NCBI GenBank assembly: GCA_017536635.1
Contig: JAFXHA010000079.1
Location: forward strand, 1-60,033
From: Clostridia bacterium
GTDB taxonomy: Bacteria > Bacillota > Clostridia > Oscillospirales > CAG-272
DNA: 60,033 bases
Reading direction: 5' to 3'
Shown: piece by piece, positions 51,070 through 59,927 of the stretch
Position numbering within the stretch: position 1 is the stretch's first letter
How the letters are laid out: the number at the start of each line of letters is the position of its first letter
Notes under the pieces: generated by a model
Database searches by the model: none
Seen by the model: only the letters and a program-made list of their open reading frames with translations
What the model was told of the DNA's origin: nothing
Translations under genes and position numbers: made by a program

Positions 51070-52569
51070 ATGAAGCTCTCACAGCTTTTCGATAAAGCGG
51101 GAATAGCTTATCCCGCAAAGCTTTCGGATATCGATATCGCGGATATCGTTACCGATTCCAGACAGGTCAGAGAGGGAAGTCTTTTTATATCGATAAGAGG
51201 ACTTCACCACGACGGAAACGACTTCATTGATAAAGCAATAAATTCGGGTGCGAAGGTTATAGTAGCAGAGCAAGTGCGTGACGATTGTGTGGGTGGTGCC
51301 GCAATTATTCAAGTTGAAAACGCAAGAGCAGCCGCTTCTTTGCTCTATAACGCCCGATACAATAATCCCACAAGGGATATGAAATTTATAGGAATTACGG
51401 GGACGAACGGAAAGACCTCGATAAGCTTCATGCTCGAGCATATATTCACAAGGCTCGGAGAAAGAGTAGGACTTATCGGAACGGTCGAGAACCGCATCGG
51501 AGGCATAGCCGTCGAAAAAAACTCAGACAGCCCTACGGCAAATATGACAACCCCCGATCCGTGCGAGCTGTATAAATTGCTTGCGAATTTTAAAGAAAAT
51601 AACGCAAAACGTGTAATAATGGAGGTCAGCTCACATTCGCTGGCACTCAGGAAGGTCGAGCCGATAAGATTTGAATGCTCGGTGTTCACGAATCTCAGCC
51701 GCGATCATCTGGATTTTCACAAAAATATGGAAGATTATTTTCTTGCCAAGGCGGAAATCCTAAAGGCGAGCCGCATGTGTGTCGTTAATATCGACGATGC
51801 GTACGGCAAAAGGCTTGCGGGGCTTAATCCCCAAAAATGTATAACCTGCTCTCAAAATATAAATGCCGATTACTGCGCGAAAAACATACGGCCGCTCGGT
51901 ATGTGCGGATTTGAATATACGCTTGAATGCAGGGCGGGGCGCTTTGACGTAAAGCTTCCGCTGATGGGGGATTTTGCCCCTATAAACTCGTTGCAGGCAC
52001 TTGCCGCGGCGATAGAATGCGGCGCAGAGCCGACCGCGGCGATAGAGGCGATAAAGAATATGCCTCAGATAATCGGCAGAATGGAAAAGGCAGCGCTCTC
52101 GGACAGAGCCGGAATAACCGTGCTCTTTGATTACGCGCACACGCCGGATGCGCTTGAAAAGGCGCTGATAAGCGTTCATGGCGCCAAGAGAGATCCTCGC
52201 TCGCGAGTGATACTCGTGTTCGGGTGTGGCGGTGAGCGCGATCGGGGCAAGCGGCGGCAGATGGGAAGCATCGCGTCAAGGCTTGCGGATCTTGTGGTCA
52301 TAACCTCGGATAACAGCCGGGGCGAAGATACCGCTTTGATAATAGCGGATATACTTAAAGGAGTAAATAAAGAAAAACCTTATAAAGTCATCCTTTCAAG
52401 GAAGGATGCGATAAATTTCGCCCTTGCTGAGGCAAGGGTGGGGGATTTTGCCCTTCTCGCAGGGAAGGGACACGAAAAATATGAGATCGATTCAAGCGGG
52501 AAGCACCCGTTTGATGAAAGAGAAATAGTAGCTTCGGCTTTGACGAAAAGAATCGGAGACGGAGCTTGA
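51070..52569 (+). CDS. murE: UDP-N-acetylmuramoyl-tripeptide synthetase MurE
   Basis: A 499-residue Mur ligase that adds the third amino acid to the peptidoglycan stem. N-terminal domain with VTDSRQVREGSLF, central ATPase P-loop GITGTNGKTS (about 113-122), and a C-terminal domain with FGCGGERDRGKR. The selectivity motif is D414-N-S-R417. Meso-diaminopimelate enzymes usually have DNPR, and the Arg contacts the diaminopimelate carboxylate, so mDAP is the likely substrate despite the Pro-to-Ser change. RBS AAGGAGGC. Its stop lies 24 bases before the murF start. Confidence 0.93.
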   Translation: MKLSQLFDKAGIAYPAKLSDIDIADIVTDSRQVREGSLFISIRGLHHDGNDFIDKAINSGAKVIVAEQVRDDCVGGAAIIQVENARAAASLLYNARYNNPTRDMKFIGITGTNGKTSISFMLEHIFTRLGERVGLIGTVENRIGGIAVEKNSDSPTANMTTPDPCELYKLLANFKENNAKRVIMEVSSHSLALRKVEPIRFECSVFTNLSRDHLDFHKNMEDYFLAKAEILKASRMCVVNIDDAYGKRLAGLNPQKCITCSQNINADYCAKNIRPLGMCGFEYTLECRAGRFDVKLPLMGDFAPINSLQALAAAIECGAEPTAAIEAIKNMPQIIGRMEKAALSDRAGITVLFDYAHTPDALEKALISVHGAKRDPRSRVILVFGCGGERDRGKRRQMGSIASRLADLVVITSDNSRGEDTALIIADILKGVNKEKPYKVILSRKDAINFALAEARVGDFALLAGKGHEKYEIDSSGKHPFDEREIVASALTKRIGDGA

Positions 52570-52592
52570 CAGAAACGAAAGGAAGGTCAACA

Positions 52593-54038
52593 ATGAGAGT
52601 CAACGTTGGATGCAACAGCTTAACTATGTCAGAGCTCGCACGTATATGCGGCGGAATTCTTACCTGCGTAGGAACAGACGCAAGCAAGGACACACATTTC
52701 AAATACGTATGCACCGATTCGCGTGAAACGGCAGACGGCGCTCTTTTCGTTGCGCTTGGCGGCGCACGTGTTGACGGACACGATTATATCGGTACAGCGC
52801 TTTCGTCGGGCTCGAGCTGCGTTCTCTGCGAGCGTATTCCCGAAATAAATAACGCGCACAAATACGTTGCGGTAGTAGTTGACGATTCCCTCAAGGCAGT
52901 AGGCGAGCTTGCAAAGGCTTACGACCGCCGACTCAATCATCGCAAGGTGGCGATCACCGGAAGCGTTGGAAAGACCACTACCAAGGAATTTGTGGCAAGC
53001 GTTCTTGCGGAGCATTTCCGCGTTCATAAGACCGAAGGAAATTATAACAGCAATATAGGTATGCCCCTTTCCATGCTTTCTATGAGCGACGATACCGAGG
53101 TCTCGGTATTGGAGATGGGTATGAGCGCTCTCGGTGAGATAGAGTATCTTTCCAAGATTGCAGAGCCCGATATCGCGATAGTTACTAACGTGGGCTCGTC
53201 GCACATCGGTCATCTCGGATCGCGTGAAAACATCGGCCGCGCAAAGCTTGAAATAGTCAAGGGACTCAAGAGTGGTGGAACGCTTCTCCTCAACGGAGAC
53301 GACGATATCCTTCGCGCTTACAGAAACAAGGACGTTAATCCCGTTTACGTAGGAATAGATTCGGATTGCGATTTCCGCGCGGTAAATATCAGAGAGGGCA
53401 TAGGTCAGACTACCTTTGATATTCTTTACGAGGGTCAGCTTCACGGAAGCATCACCATTCCCACTATGGGACGCCACAACGTTTACGCGGCACTTTTCGC
53501 GTATGCGGTAGGCAAGAGAATGAATCTTGATGACGATATCATTATGAGAGGTCTTTCGAACTTCAAGCCTGTCGGAATGAGACAGAATATATACAAGGTC
53601 GGTGAGATAACCGTTATCGAGGACTGCTACAACGCAAGCCCCGAGTCGATGAGAGCTGCGATCAGCGTCCTTTTGGGCGTTGCCGCGCAGAACGTAAACA
53701 GCAGAATGCTGGCGCTTCTCGGCGATATGTATGAGCTTGGAGATATGTCCGAGACTCTTCACGAGCAGGTCGGACTTGATTTTGCAAGAGCGGGCGGAGA
53801 AATGCTCTTTACCTTTGGAAGCGTTGCCGATAACATCGCGCGCGGAGCTATGCTCGGCGGACTTATGGGTGAAAATATATTCCGTAACTGCGACGTGAGA
53901 ATGCCTCAGATAAGCGGTGAGATGCTTCTTGATAATCTGCGCGCGGGAGACGTATTGCTCGTCAAAGCGAGCCGCGGAGCTGCCGCGGAGCGGGTGATCG
54001 AGTATATCAAGGCAAACAGCGACAGACTTTGCAGATAA
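52593..54038 (+). CDS. murF: UDP-N-acetylmuramoyl-tripeptide-D-alanyl-D-alanine ligase MurF
   Basis: A 481-residue Mur ligase adding D-Ala-D-Ala. The ATG at 52593 follows an AAAGGAAGG box; an in-frame TTG at 52566 overlapping the murE stop is less likely. N-terminal TDSRETADGALFVAL, P-loop ITGSVGKTTTKE (about 129-140), the TEGNYNSNIGMPLS stretch that distinguishes MurF, and C-terminal DCYNASPESM are all present. A 507-residue open frame on the opposite strand is a codon-bias shadow. The gene belongs to the dcw run, with a 34-base gap before mraY. Confidence 0.95.
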   Translation: MRVNVGCNSLTMSELARICGGILTCVGTDASKDTHFKYVCTDSRETADGALFVALGGARVDGHDYIGTALSSGSSCVLCERIPEINNAHKYVAVVVDDSLKAVGELAKAYDRRLNHRKVAITGSVGKTTTKEFVASVLAEHFRVHKTEGNYNSNIGMPLSMLSMSDDTEVSVLEMGMSALGEIEYLSKIAEPDIAIVTNVGSSHIGHLGSRENIGRAKLEIVKGLKSGGTLLLNGDDDILRAYRNKDVNPVYVGIDSDCDFRAVNIREGIGQTTFDILYEGQLHGSITIPTMGRHNVYAALFAYAVGKRMNLDDDIIMRGLSNFKPVGMRQNIYKVGEITVIEDCYNASPESMRAAISVLLGVAAQNVNSRMLALLGDMYELGDMSETLHEQVGLDFARAGGEMLFTFGSVADNIARGAMLGGLMGENIFRNCDVRMPQISGEMLLDNLRAGDVLLVKASRGAAAERVIEYIKANSDRLCR

Positions 54039-54072
54039 GAGCTTTTGACAAATTATCGAATCGGAGAAAATA

Positions 54073-55062
54073 ATGTTCCAAAGACTTTTTATAGAATTTG
54101 CTATAGTGCTTGTATCGTCGTTTATCTTAACGGCGATACTTTCACATTTCATAATTCCAATACTGAGAAAAAAACATATAGGACAGTCGATAAGAGCTGA
54201 GGGACCGAGCTGGCATCAGGGTAAAGCGGGAACTCCCACTATGGGCGGAATCTGCTTTATTATTGCAATGATAGTGGTCGGCGCCGTTATGGCTATCGTT
54301 TGCGTAAAGCGCGACGGAGAGGATATGTTGCCCTTTGCTATGGCAATGCTGCTTGCTCTGCTCAACGGCATCATAGGACTTTTTGACGACTATTGCAAGC
54401 TGCTCAAAAAGCAGAATGAGGGACTCAAGGCGCACCAGAAATTCTTTTTGCAGTGCCTGACTGCCGCCGCTTACGTTTACGTAATGAAGCTTCTTGATTA
54501 CGTTGATACGTCGGTGCATATACCCTTTACGAATATTGAGGTCGAGCTTGGCATAATATATTACGTTTTCGCAATGCTTACGATCGTCGGAATGGTCAAC
54601 AGCGTAAACCTTACCGACGGACTTGACGGACTTGCAAGCAGTATAACATTTGTGGTCGCGGCATTCTTCTCGATAGTTGCGTTCACTCTGCTCAATACCT
54701 CGCTTGCTATATTCGGCGGACTTATCGTCGGCGCTATGGTAGGATTTCTGCTCTTTAACCGTCATCCCGCAAAGGTGTTTATGGGAGATACGGGATCGCT
54801 CTTCCTTGGCGGTGCGGTTACAGGTGCTGCGTTTATGATAAACGAGCCGCTTATAATCTTTATCGCGGGCGGTGTGTATCTCTTTGAGGTCATTTCGGTT
54901 ATGCTTCAGGTGTGGAGCTTCAAAACGCGCAGTAAGAGAATATTCCTTATGACTCCCGTGCATCATCATCTTGAGAGGCGCGGCTGGAGCGAAAATAAGA
55001 TAGTAATAGTATTCAGCCTGATAACCGCGGCACTTTGCGTGGTTGCTTACTTTGGTATTTAA
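54073..55062 (+). CDS. mraY: Phospho-N-acetylmuramoyl-pentapeptide-transferase MraY
   Basis: A 329-residue integral membrane enzyme making lipid I from UDP-MurNAc-pentapeptide and undecaprenyl phosphate. Characteristic motifs: GTPTMGG near the start, the FDDYCK aspartates, NLTDGLDGLA, FMGDTGSLFLGG and the late PVHHHLERRGWSE. About ten TM helices, normal length. In most dcw clusters murD follows; here ftsW follows directly after 35 bases and murD is absent. Confidence 0.96.
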   Translation: MFQRLFIEFAIVLVSSFILTAILSHFIIPILRKKHIGQSIRAEGPSWHQGKAGTPTMGGICFIIAMIVVGAVMAIVCVKRDGEDMLPFAMAMLLALLNGIIGLFDDYCKLLKKQNEGLKAHQKFFLQCLTAAAYVYVMKLLDYVDTSVHIPFTNIEVELGIIYYVFAMLTIVGMVNSVNLTDGLDGLASSITFVVAAFFSIVAFTLLNTSLAIFGGLIVGAMVGFLLFNRHPAKVFMGDTGSLFLGGAVTGAAFMINEPLIIFIAGGVYLFEVISVMLQVWSFKTRSKRIFLMTPVHHHLERRGWSENKIVIVFSLITAALCVVAYFGI

Positions 55063-55097
55063 CATTTAAATAGTTTAACAAAACGGAGGTGAGTTTT

Positions 55098-56477
55098 TTG
55101 GATAACAAGGATTTTGAGGTCGAAAAAAACGAGTTTGATGAAACCGTAGCTGCGACCGAAAATGATTCCGAGCTCACCTCCGATATTTCTGCCGAAAACG
55201 CGGCACTGCCGACCGAGCAAAAGAAGGTAGGAACAGTAACGCAAATAAAGAAAAAGGTTTCCAAAGCTCTTCTTCACCGCGAGGAATGGCTTGCGGAGCA
55301 CGATATAGTGTTTACCGAGCCGTTGACTCCCGCACCCGAGGAAAAGCCTCAGCCGCTCGTCAAGGGCAACGTGGATATGTGGTTCTTGCTCTGGGCGATG
55401 ATACTTGTATGCTTTGGAGCGGTAATGTCTTACAGCGCGAGCGCTGTATACGCGGAGTACGAATACGACAGCTCCACCTACTTCTTGCTCAGATACGTGC
55501 TGTTTGCTTTTGCGGCAATTGCGCTTACGGTTCCTTTTGTGATATTCGCGCGCCCGCGCTTCTGGAAGATATTCGGCGCGCTTTCTTACGCCGGATCGAT
55601 ATTCCTGCTCATAATCGTTCTTTTCGTCGGCCGTACGGGCGGCGGAGCGCAAAGATGGATAGACCTTGGGTTTATTACCATTCAGCCCTCTGAAATAGCT
55701 AAAATGGCTGTTGTGATGGCTCTGGCGCTGTATATGGCAAAATATGAGAAAAAGATAAGCTCGGTACATAAATTCGGCGGACATTTTCAGTACGGATTTT
55801 TCGTACCTATGATCATCATTGGCATACCCTGCGCACTTATCATAGTTCAGCCTCACCTTTCGGGAACTATAATCGTCGGAATGGTAGGACTGCTCGTAAT
55901 GTACCTCGGCGGAACTCGAATGAAATGGCTCGCCGCCTTCCTTGGTATTATCGCGGTGGTCGGCGTAGTATTTATAATGTTCTTCGGTTATTCTATGGAC
56001 CGCGTGCAGATATGGCTCAATATCGACAAGGTCGACCCTCTCGGAGATGCGTGGCAGACACTTCAGGGACTTTACGCGATAGGCTCGGGCGGATTCTTCG
56101 GCTTAGGACTTGGAAGCAGCCGACAGAAGTTCGGATACGTTTCGCAGCCTCAGAATGACTTTATATTTACCATTATATGCGAGGAGCTTGGCTTCGTCGG
56201 CGCATTTCTGCTTATCTTCCTTTTCGCTCTGCTTGTATGGAGAGGGATCAAGATAGGTCAGAACGCTCCCGATAAATTTTCGGCGCTCGTCGTGTGGGGG
56301 CTTACGTTTAAAATTGCCCTGCAGGTAGCGCTGAACGTTGCGGTCGTTACCAATACGATACCAAATACGGGTGTATCTCTGCCGTTCTTCAGCTCAGGCG
56401 GAACCGCGCAGATAATTCAGATATTTGAGGTAGGCATAATCCTATCTATTTCACGTTTTTCAACCAACAAAAAATAA
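55098..56477 (+). CDS. ftsW: Lipid II polymerase FtsW
   Basis: A 459-residue SEDS-family glycosyltransferase. The TTG at 55098 is chosen because the GGAGGTG at 55085-55091 is a near-perfect anti-16S match at correct spacing; the in-frame GTG at 55089 overlaps that box itself. The first 95 or so residues are an acidic then Lys-rich cytoplasmic extension not found in typical 380-400-residue FtsW. Ten TM helices follow, with GGAQRWIDLG, QPSEIAKM and the late PNTGVSLPFFSSGGTAQI. The extension could dock other divisome parts. RodA is unlikely given position next to the PBP, murG and ftsQ. Confidence 0.92.
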   Translation: MDNKDFEVEKNEFDETVAATENDSELTSDISAENAALPTEQKKVGTVTQIKKKVSKALLHREEWLAEHDIVFTEPLTPAPEEKPQPLVKGNVDMWFLLWAMILVCFGAVMSYSASAVYAEYEYDSSTYFLLRYVLFAFAAIALTVPFVIFARPRFWKIFGALSYAGSIFLLIIVLFVGRTGGGAQRWIDLGFITIQPSEIAKMAVVMALALYMAKYEKKISSVHKFGGHFQYGFFVPMIIIGIPCALIIVQPHLSGTIIVGMVGLLVMYLGGTRMKWLAAFLGIIAVVGVVFIMFFGYSMDRVQIWLNIDKVDPLGDAWQTLQGLYAIGSGGFFGLGLGSSRQKFGYVSQPQNDFIFTIICEELGFVGAFLLIFLFALLVWRGIKIGQNAPDKFSALVVWGLTFKIALQVALNVAVVTNTIPNTGVSLPFFSSGGTAQIIQIFEVGIILSISRFSTNKK

Positions 56478-56495
56478 TCGCCAAAAGGATAAATT

Positions 56496-57617
56496 ATGAG
56501 AGTATTGCTTACAGGTGGCGGAACGGGCGGACACATAAACCCCGCGCTCGCAATAGCCGAAATTATAAAGAGCAGAGAGCCCGATTCGGAGATAGCCTTT
56601 ATAGGCACCGAAAAAGGCCTTGAGAACAGCTTGATACCTAAAGAGGGGTATAAGCTTTATCACAACAATATCTACGGAATAAGGCGTTCCTTGTCGCCCA
56701 AAAACCTTATCACAGCGTATTATATACTTACTTCGCCCTCAAAGGCTAAAAAAATAATCAAAAAGTTTGAGCCCGACGTGGTCATCGGCACAGGCGGATA
56801 CGTATGCTGGCCTAATATCAAGGCGGCGGCAAAGCTGGGAATACCCACAGCACTTCACGAATCAAACGCCACCCCCGGACTTGCGGTAAGAAAGCTGCAA
56901 AATACCGCCGATCTTATAATGACCAATTTTGAATCCACCATAGGAATGCTGAATACCGACAAAAAGGTCATAAGAGTGGGAAATCCTCTGCGCCTTGCTT
57001 ACAATAGCGTGGATAAGGCTGAGGCGAGACGTCGACTTGGAATTCCCGATGATATCAAATTCGTTATACTTTCCTTTGGCGGAAGTCTTGGGGCAGAGAA
57101 GATAAACGAAGCGGCGATCGATATTATGCGCGGCTTTTCCGCAACGCACGAGGACGTTATGCATATACATTCGGGCGGAAAGAGATTTTATCCGAACGCG
57201 AGAGAGCTCTTTGCGGCTTACGGACTTGAGAAAAATCCAAGACTCGATATGCGTGAGTATATACACGATATGGCGACCTATATGGCGGCGGCAGATCTTG
57301 TGCTGTGCCGTGCGGGAGCTATGACTCTGACCGAGCTTTCGGCAACTAAAAAAGCGTCTATACTTATTCCTTCGCCCAACGTTACGGGCAACCATCAGTA
57401 CAAAAATGCCGCCGAATTTGAAAAGGCGGGCGCGGCAGTGCTGATAGAGGAAAAGAATATGAATTACGACGATACGATCGCGGCGGTAGAAAAGATATAT
57501 TCGGACAGCTCGCTGCGCGAGAATATGGGTAACGCCGCGGCAACGCTCTCAAATAGCGACGCGGGTGTCAGAATATACGAGGAGATATCGGCACTCGTAT
57601 CGAGCAAAAAAAGATAA
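56496..57617 (+). CDS. murG: UDP-GlcNAc:lipid I N-acetylglucosaminyltransferase MurG
   Basis: A 373-residue GT28 enzyme converting lipid I to lipid II at the inner membrane face. The N-terminal glycine loop LTGGGTGGHINPALAIA, VVIGTGGYVCWP, HESNATPGLAVR, and the UDP-GlcNAc-site RAGAMTLTEL followed by PSPNVTGNHQYKNA are canonical. RBS AAAGGA. Length is normal. murC and murB, often next, are missing; ftsQ follows after 28 bases. Confidence 0.96.
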   Translation: MRVLLTGGGTGGHINPALAIAEIIKSREPDSEIAFIGTEKGLENSLIPKEGYKLYHNNIYGIRRSLSPKNLITAYYILTSPSKAKKIIKKFEPDVVIGTGGYVCWPNIKAAAKLGIPTALHESNATPGLAVRKLQNTADLIMTNFESTIGMLNTDKKVIRVGNPLRLAYNSVDKAEARRRLGIPDDIKFVILSFGGSLGAEKINEAAIDIMRGFSATHEDVMHIHSGGKRFYPNARELFAAYGLEKNPRLDMREYIHDMATYMAAADLVLCRAGAMTLTELSATKKASILIPSPNVTGNHQYKNAAEFEKAGAAVLIEEKNMNYDDTIAAVEKIYSDSSLRENMGNAAATLSNSDAGVRIYEEISALVSSKKR

Positions 57618-57645
57618 ATAAAGCAATGAAGAAAGGATAAACTGT

Positions 57646-58461
57646 ATGCGGACATCAGAGAGGAAAAAGGATATAGTCGTAGAGGTCGACGTGGCATCGT
57701 TGACACGGCTGATCATCACCGTGCTGATGTCCGCAGTAGTTCTTTTCGGCATTTTTATGTTTATAAGAAGCTTTCTGCCCGTAACGAAATTCGAGGTGGA
57801 CGGCGTTATGACTTATAGGATATACGATAACGCAGAGCTTCTCGGCGCGGCAGAGATAAAGCGAGGGGACAGGCTTTATTCGATAGATCTCGATAAAGCG
57901 GAGCAGGATATACTTGAAGACTGCGTTTATATCGAAAAGGTAGAGCTGAGCCGTAAATTTCCGAATAAGCTCGTAATAAAGGTAGAGGAAAAGCTTCCGC
58001 ATTGGTATATAGAGCTTGCGGGCAAATATTATTCGCTCGATTCGGAGCTTGAGGTCATCGAGGAGGTGGCAAGCGACGTTTCCTACGTGGCCGCGGGGGT
58101 TACCAAGCTTGACCTGCCAAACGTTAAAAGAATTGTGGTGGACGAGCTTCCGTCCTTCGGTGAAAGCGAGCTTGAGATAGAGAAGACCATTGAGGTCGTA
58201 TCGGCGCTGCGTGATACACCGTTCAAGGCGCGCATCACGGGCGTTGATCTGACAAGCAGGTTTAACATTTATATGGAAATAGACAACAATAAAGAGGTAT
58301 ATATGGGCGACGCATCGAATATGACCTCAAAGCTTGACGCGCTTGCCGCAGTCATAGAATCACTTGAGAAAAGCGATGAGAGCGTAGCATACATAGATGC
58401 CTCGAATCCCGCCTCAATAAGCTTTGGCTTGCATCCGCACGGAGCTTCTGATACGCAATAA
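57646..58461 (+). CDS. ftsQ: Division protein FtsQ/DivIB
   Basis: A 271-residue bitopic protein. Short basic cytoplasmic start, TM (about 21-42), a POTRA domain (about 45-115; KFEVDGVMTYRIYDNAELLG, then VELSRKFPNKLVIKVEEKLP) and a beta domain to about 250. POTRA followed by KLPHWYIELAGKYYSLD is standard for FtsQ/DivIB, which links FtsL and DivIC to the synthase complex. RBS GAAAGGA. Last of the tight run before a 186-base gap that holds the ftsZ promoter. Confidence 0.88.
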   Translation: MRTSERKKDIVVEVDVASLTRLIITVLMSAVVLFGIFMFIRSFLPVTKFEVDGVMTYRIYDNAELLGAAEIKRGDRLYSIDLDKAEQDILEDCVYIEKVELSRKFPNKLVIKVEEKLPHWYIELAGKYYSLDSELEVIEEVASDVSYVAAGVTKLDLPNVKRIVVDELPSFGESELEIEKTIEVVSALRDTPFKARITGVDLTSRFNIYMEIDNNKEVYMGDASNMTSKLDALAAVIESLEKSDESVAYIDASNPASISFGLHPHGASDTQ

Positions 58462-58545
58462 AAGCCGATTCGACATAAATCGCGCTTTAAATCTCTTCCG
58501 ACAAAAATAAATTTGTAAAATAATCATTAAATTTAAGAAAAAGTA

Positions 58546-58574
58546 TTGCAAATTTGTAAAAAATATATTATTAT
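58546..58574 (+). promoter_or_regulatory. ftsZ promoter (copy 1)
   Basis: TTGCAA (58546-58551), 17 bp, TATTAT (58569-58574), within an AT-rich block nearly repeated before the second ftsZ at 59826-59854. Confidence 0.6.
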
Positions 58575-58647
58575 ATATGTATATGTTAATATATTTAATT
58601 ACTATATGACTAAAGGTCGGTAGTTGAAATTACGGGAGGGTTTAAAA

Positions 58648-59709
58648 ATGATTTTTGAGCATGATGAAATTGGCACCAGCAAGGTCAATATTAAGGTTAT
58701 TGGCGTAGGCGGCGGCGGAAATAACGCTGTCAACAGAATGATATCTTCCAACGTAAAGGGAGTTGAGTTTATAACTGTCAACACCGATAGACAGGCACTC
58801 AATCACTCGCTTTCGCAGAATCAGATAATTATAGGTGAAAAAATCACCAAGGGCTTCGGAGCAGGCGCAAATCCCAGCATCGGAGCAAGAGCCGCAGAGG
58901 AATCCCTTGAGGCTATAAAGGACGCTCTCGACGGAGCTGATATGGTATTCGTAACCGCAGGTATGGGCGGCGGAACGGGAACAGGTGCTGCACCTGTCGT
59001 AGCAAAGATCGCAAATGAGATGAACATTCTCACAGTCGGTATCGTAACCAAGCCCTTCGCATTCGAGGGTAAGCGCAGAATGGATCAGGCTCTTGCAGGT
59101 ATCAACGAGCTCTCTCAGTACGTTGACTGTCTTATCGTTATTCCTAACGAGAGACTCAAGCTCATCTCGGATACGAGAATCACTCTTCTCAACGCATTCT
59201 CCGAGGCTGACGACGTTCTCCGCAAGGCAGTACAGAGCATTTCCGAGCTTATCAACGTATCTGGCTTTATCAACCTTGACTTTGCAGACGTAACCTCTGT
59301 TATGGCTCAGTCCGGACTTGCACATATGGGTATCGGTGCGGCAACCGGTAAGGACAAGGCACAGCAGGCAGCAAAGATGGCTATCACCAGCCCCTTGCTC
59401 GAGACCTCTATCAAGGGCGCTACCGGTGTTATCATCAGCATCTCCATTTCTCCCGAGGTTGGTCTTGAGGACGTAGATCTTGCTTCCTCTATGATCACTA
59501 ACGAGTGTAACCCTGAAGCAAACGTTATCTGGGGCGTTAACTTCGATCCTAACCTTGAGGACGAGATGAGAGTTACTATCATCGCAACCGGATTTCTTGA
59601 GTCCGTAGTAAAGAAGGAGCAGCCCGCAGAGGCAGCAGAGGAAAAGGCAGAGGAGCCCCAGACAAACGGCGATCTTCTTGACGATATCCTCAGCTCTGTT
59701 GTAAGATAA
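58648..59709 (+). CDS. ftsZ: Cell division GTPase FtsZ (copy 1)
   Basis: A 353-residue tubulin-like GTPase. The ATG at 58648 follows a GGGAGGG box; an in-frame TTG at 58624 is less likely. Nucleotide motifs: [23 protein letters not shown], the tubulin signature [11 protein letters not shown], and the T7-loop region [11 protein letters not shown]. After the C-terminal domain (to about 318) comes a short Glu/Ala linker and a tail ending [11 protein letters not shown], not the usual D-x-P-x-FLR peptide for FtsA and SepF. No ftsA is present in this cluster. It has its own promoter and terminator, and a second ftsZ follows. Confidence 0.95.
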   Translation: MIFEHDEIGTSKVNIKVIGVGGGGNNAVNRMISSNVKGVEFITVNTDRQALNHSLSQNQIIIGEKITKGFGAGANPSIGARAAEESLEAIKDALDGADMVFVTAGMGGGTGTGAAPVVAKIANEMNILTVGIVTKPFAFEGKRRMDQALAGINELSQYVDCLIVIPNERLKLISDTRITLLNAFSEADDVLRKAVQSISELINVSGFINLDFADVTSVMAQSGLAHMGIGAATGKDKAQQAAKMAITSPLLETSIKGATGVIISISISPEVGLEDVDLASSMITNECNPEANVIWGVNFDPNLEDEMRVTIIATGFLESVVKKEQPAEAAEEKAEEPQTNGDLLDDILSSVVR

Positions 59710-59720
59710 ATTTAAAAAAA

Positions 59721-59767
59721 CAGGCTATTCGTTTCCAAGTGGGGCGGATAGCCTTAATTTTTTAATT
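59721..59767 (+). terminator. Terminator between the two ftsZ genes
   Basis: The stem around AGGCTAT (about 59723-59730) pairs with ATAGCCT (about 59748-59754), followed by two T runs. It separates the ftsZ genes into independent transcripts. Confidence 0.65.
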
Positions 59768-59825
59768 TTTTCGCCCGAAAAACAAAAATAATGTAAAAAA
59801 ATAGTTAAAAAATTTAAAAAAGGTA

Positions 59826-59854
59826 TTGAAAAATAGTTAAAAATATATTATTAT
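59826..59854 (+). promoter_or_regulatory. ftsZ promoter (copy 2)
   Basis: TTGAAA (59826-59831), 17 bp, TATTAT (59849-59854). Spacing and flanks closely match the copy-1 promoter. Confidence 0.6.
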
Positions 59855-59927
59855 ATATATAGATAAATTTATCATTGCCCAAGGGCAGAATGACGAAAAT
59901 GAAATATAATTATCAGGAGGAACAAAA

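Noticed and set aside
52629..54152. Open frame of 507 codons on the minus strand opposite murF
   Set aside because: It is the antisense shadow of a well-supported murF with intact motifs, contains no recognisable domain, and similar shadows occur opposite other genes here because of codon bias.
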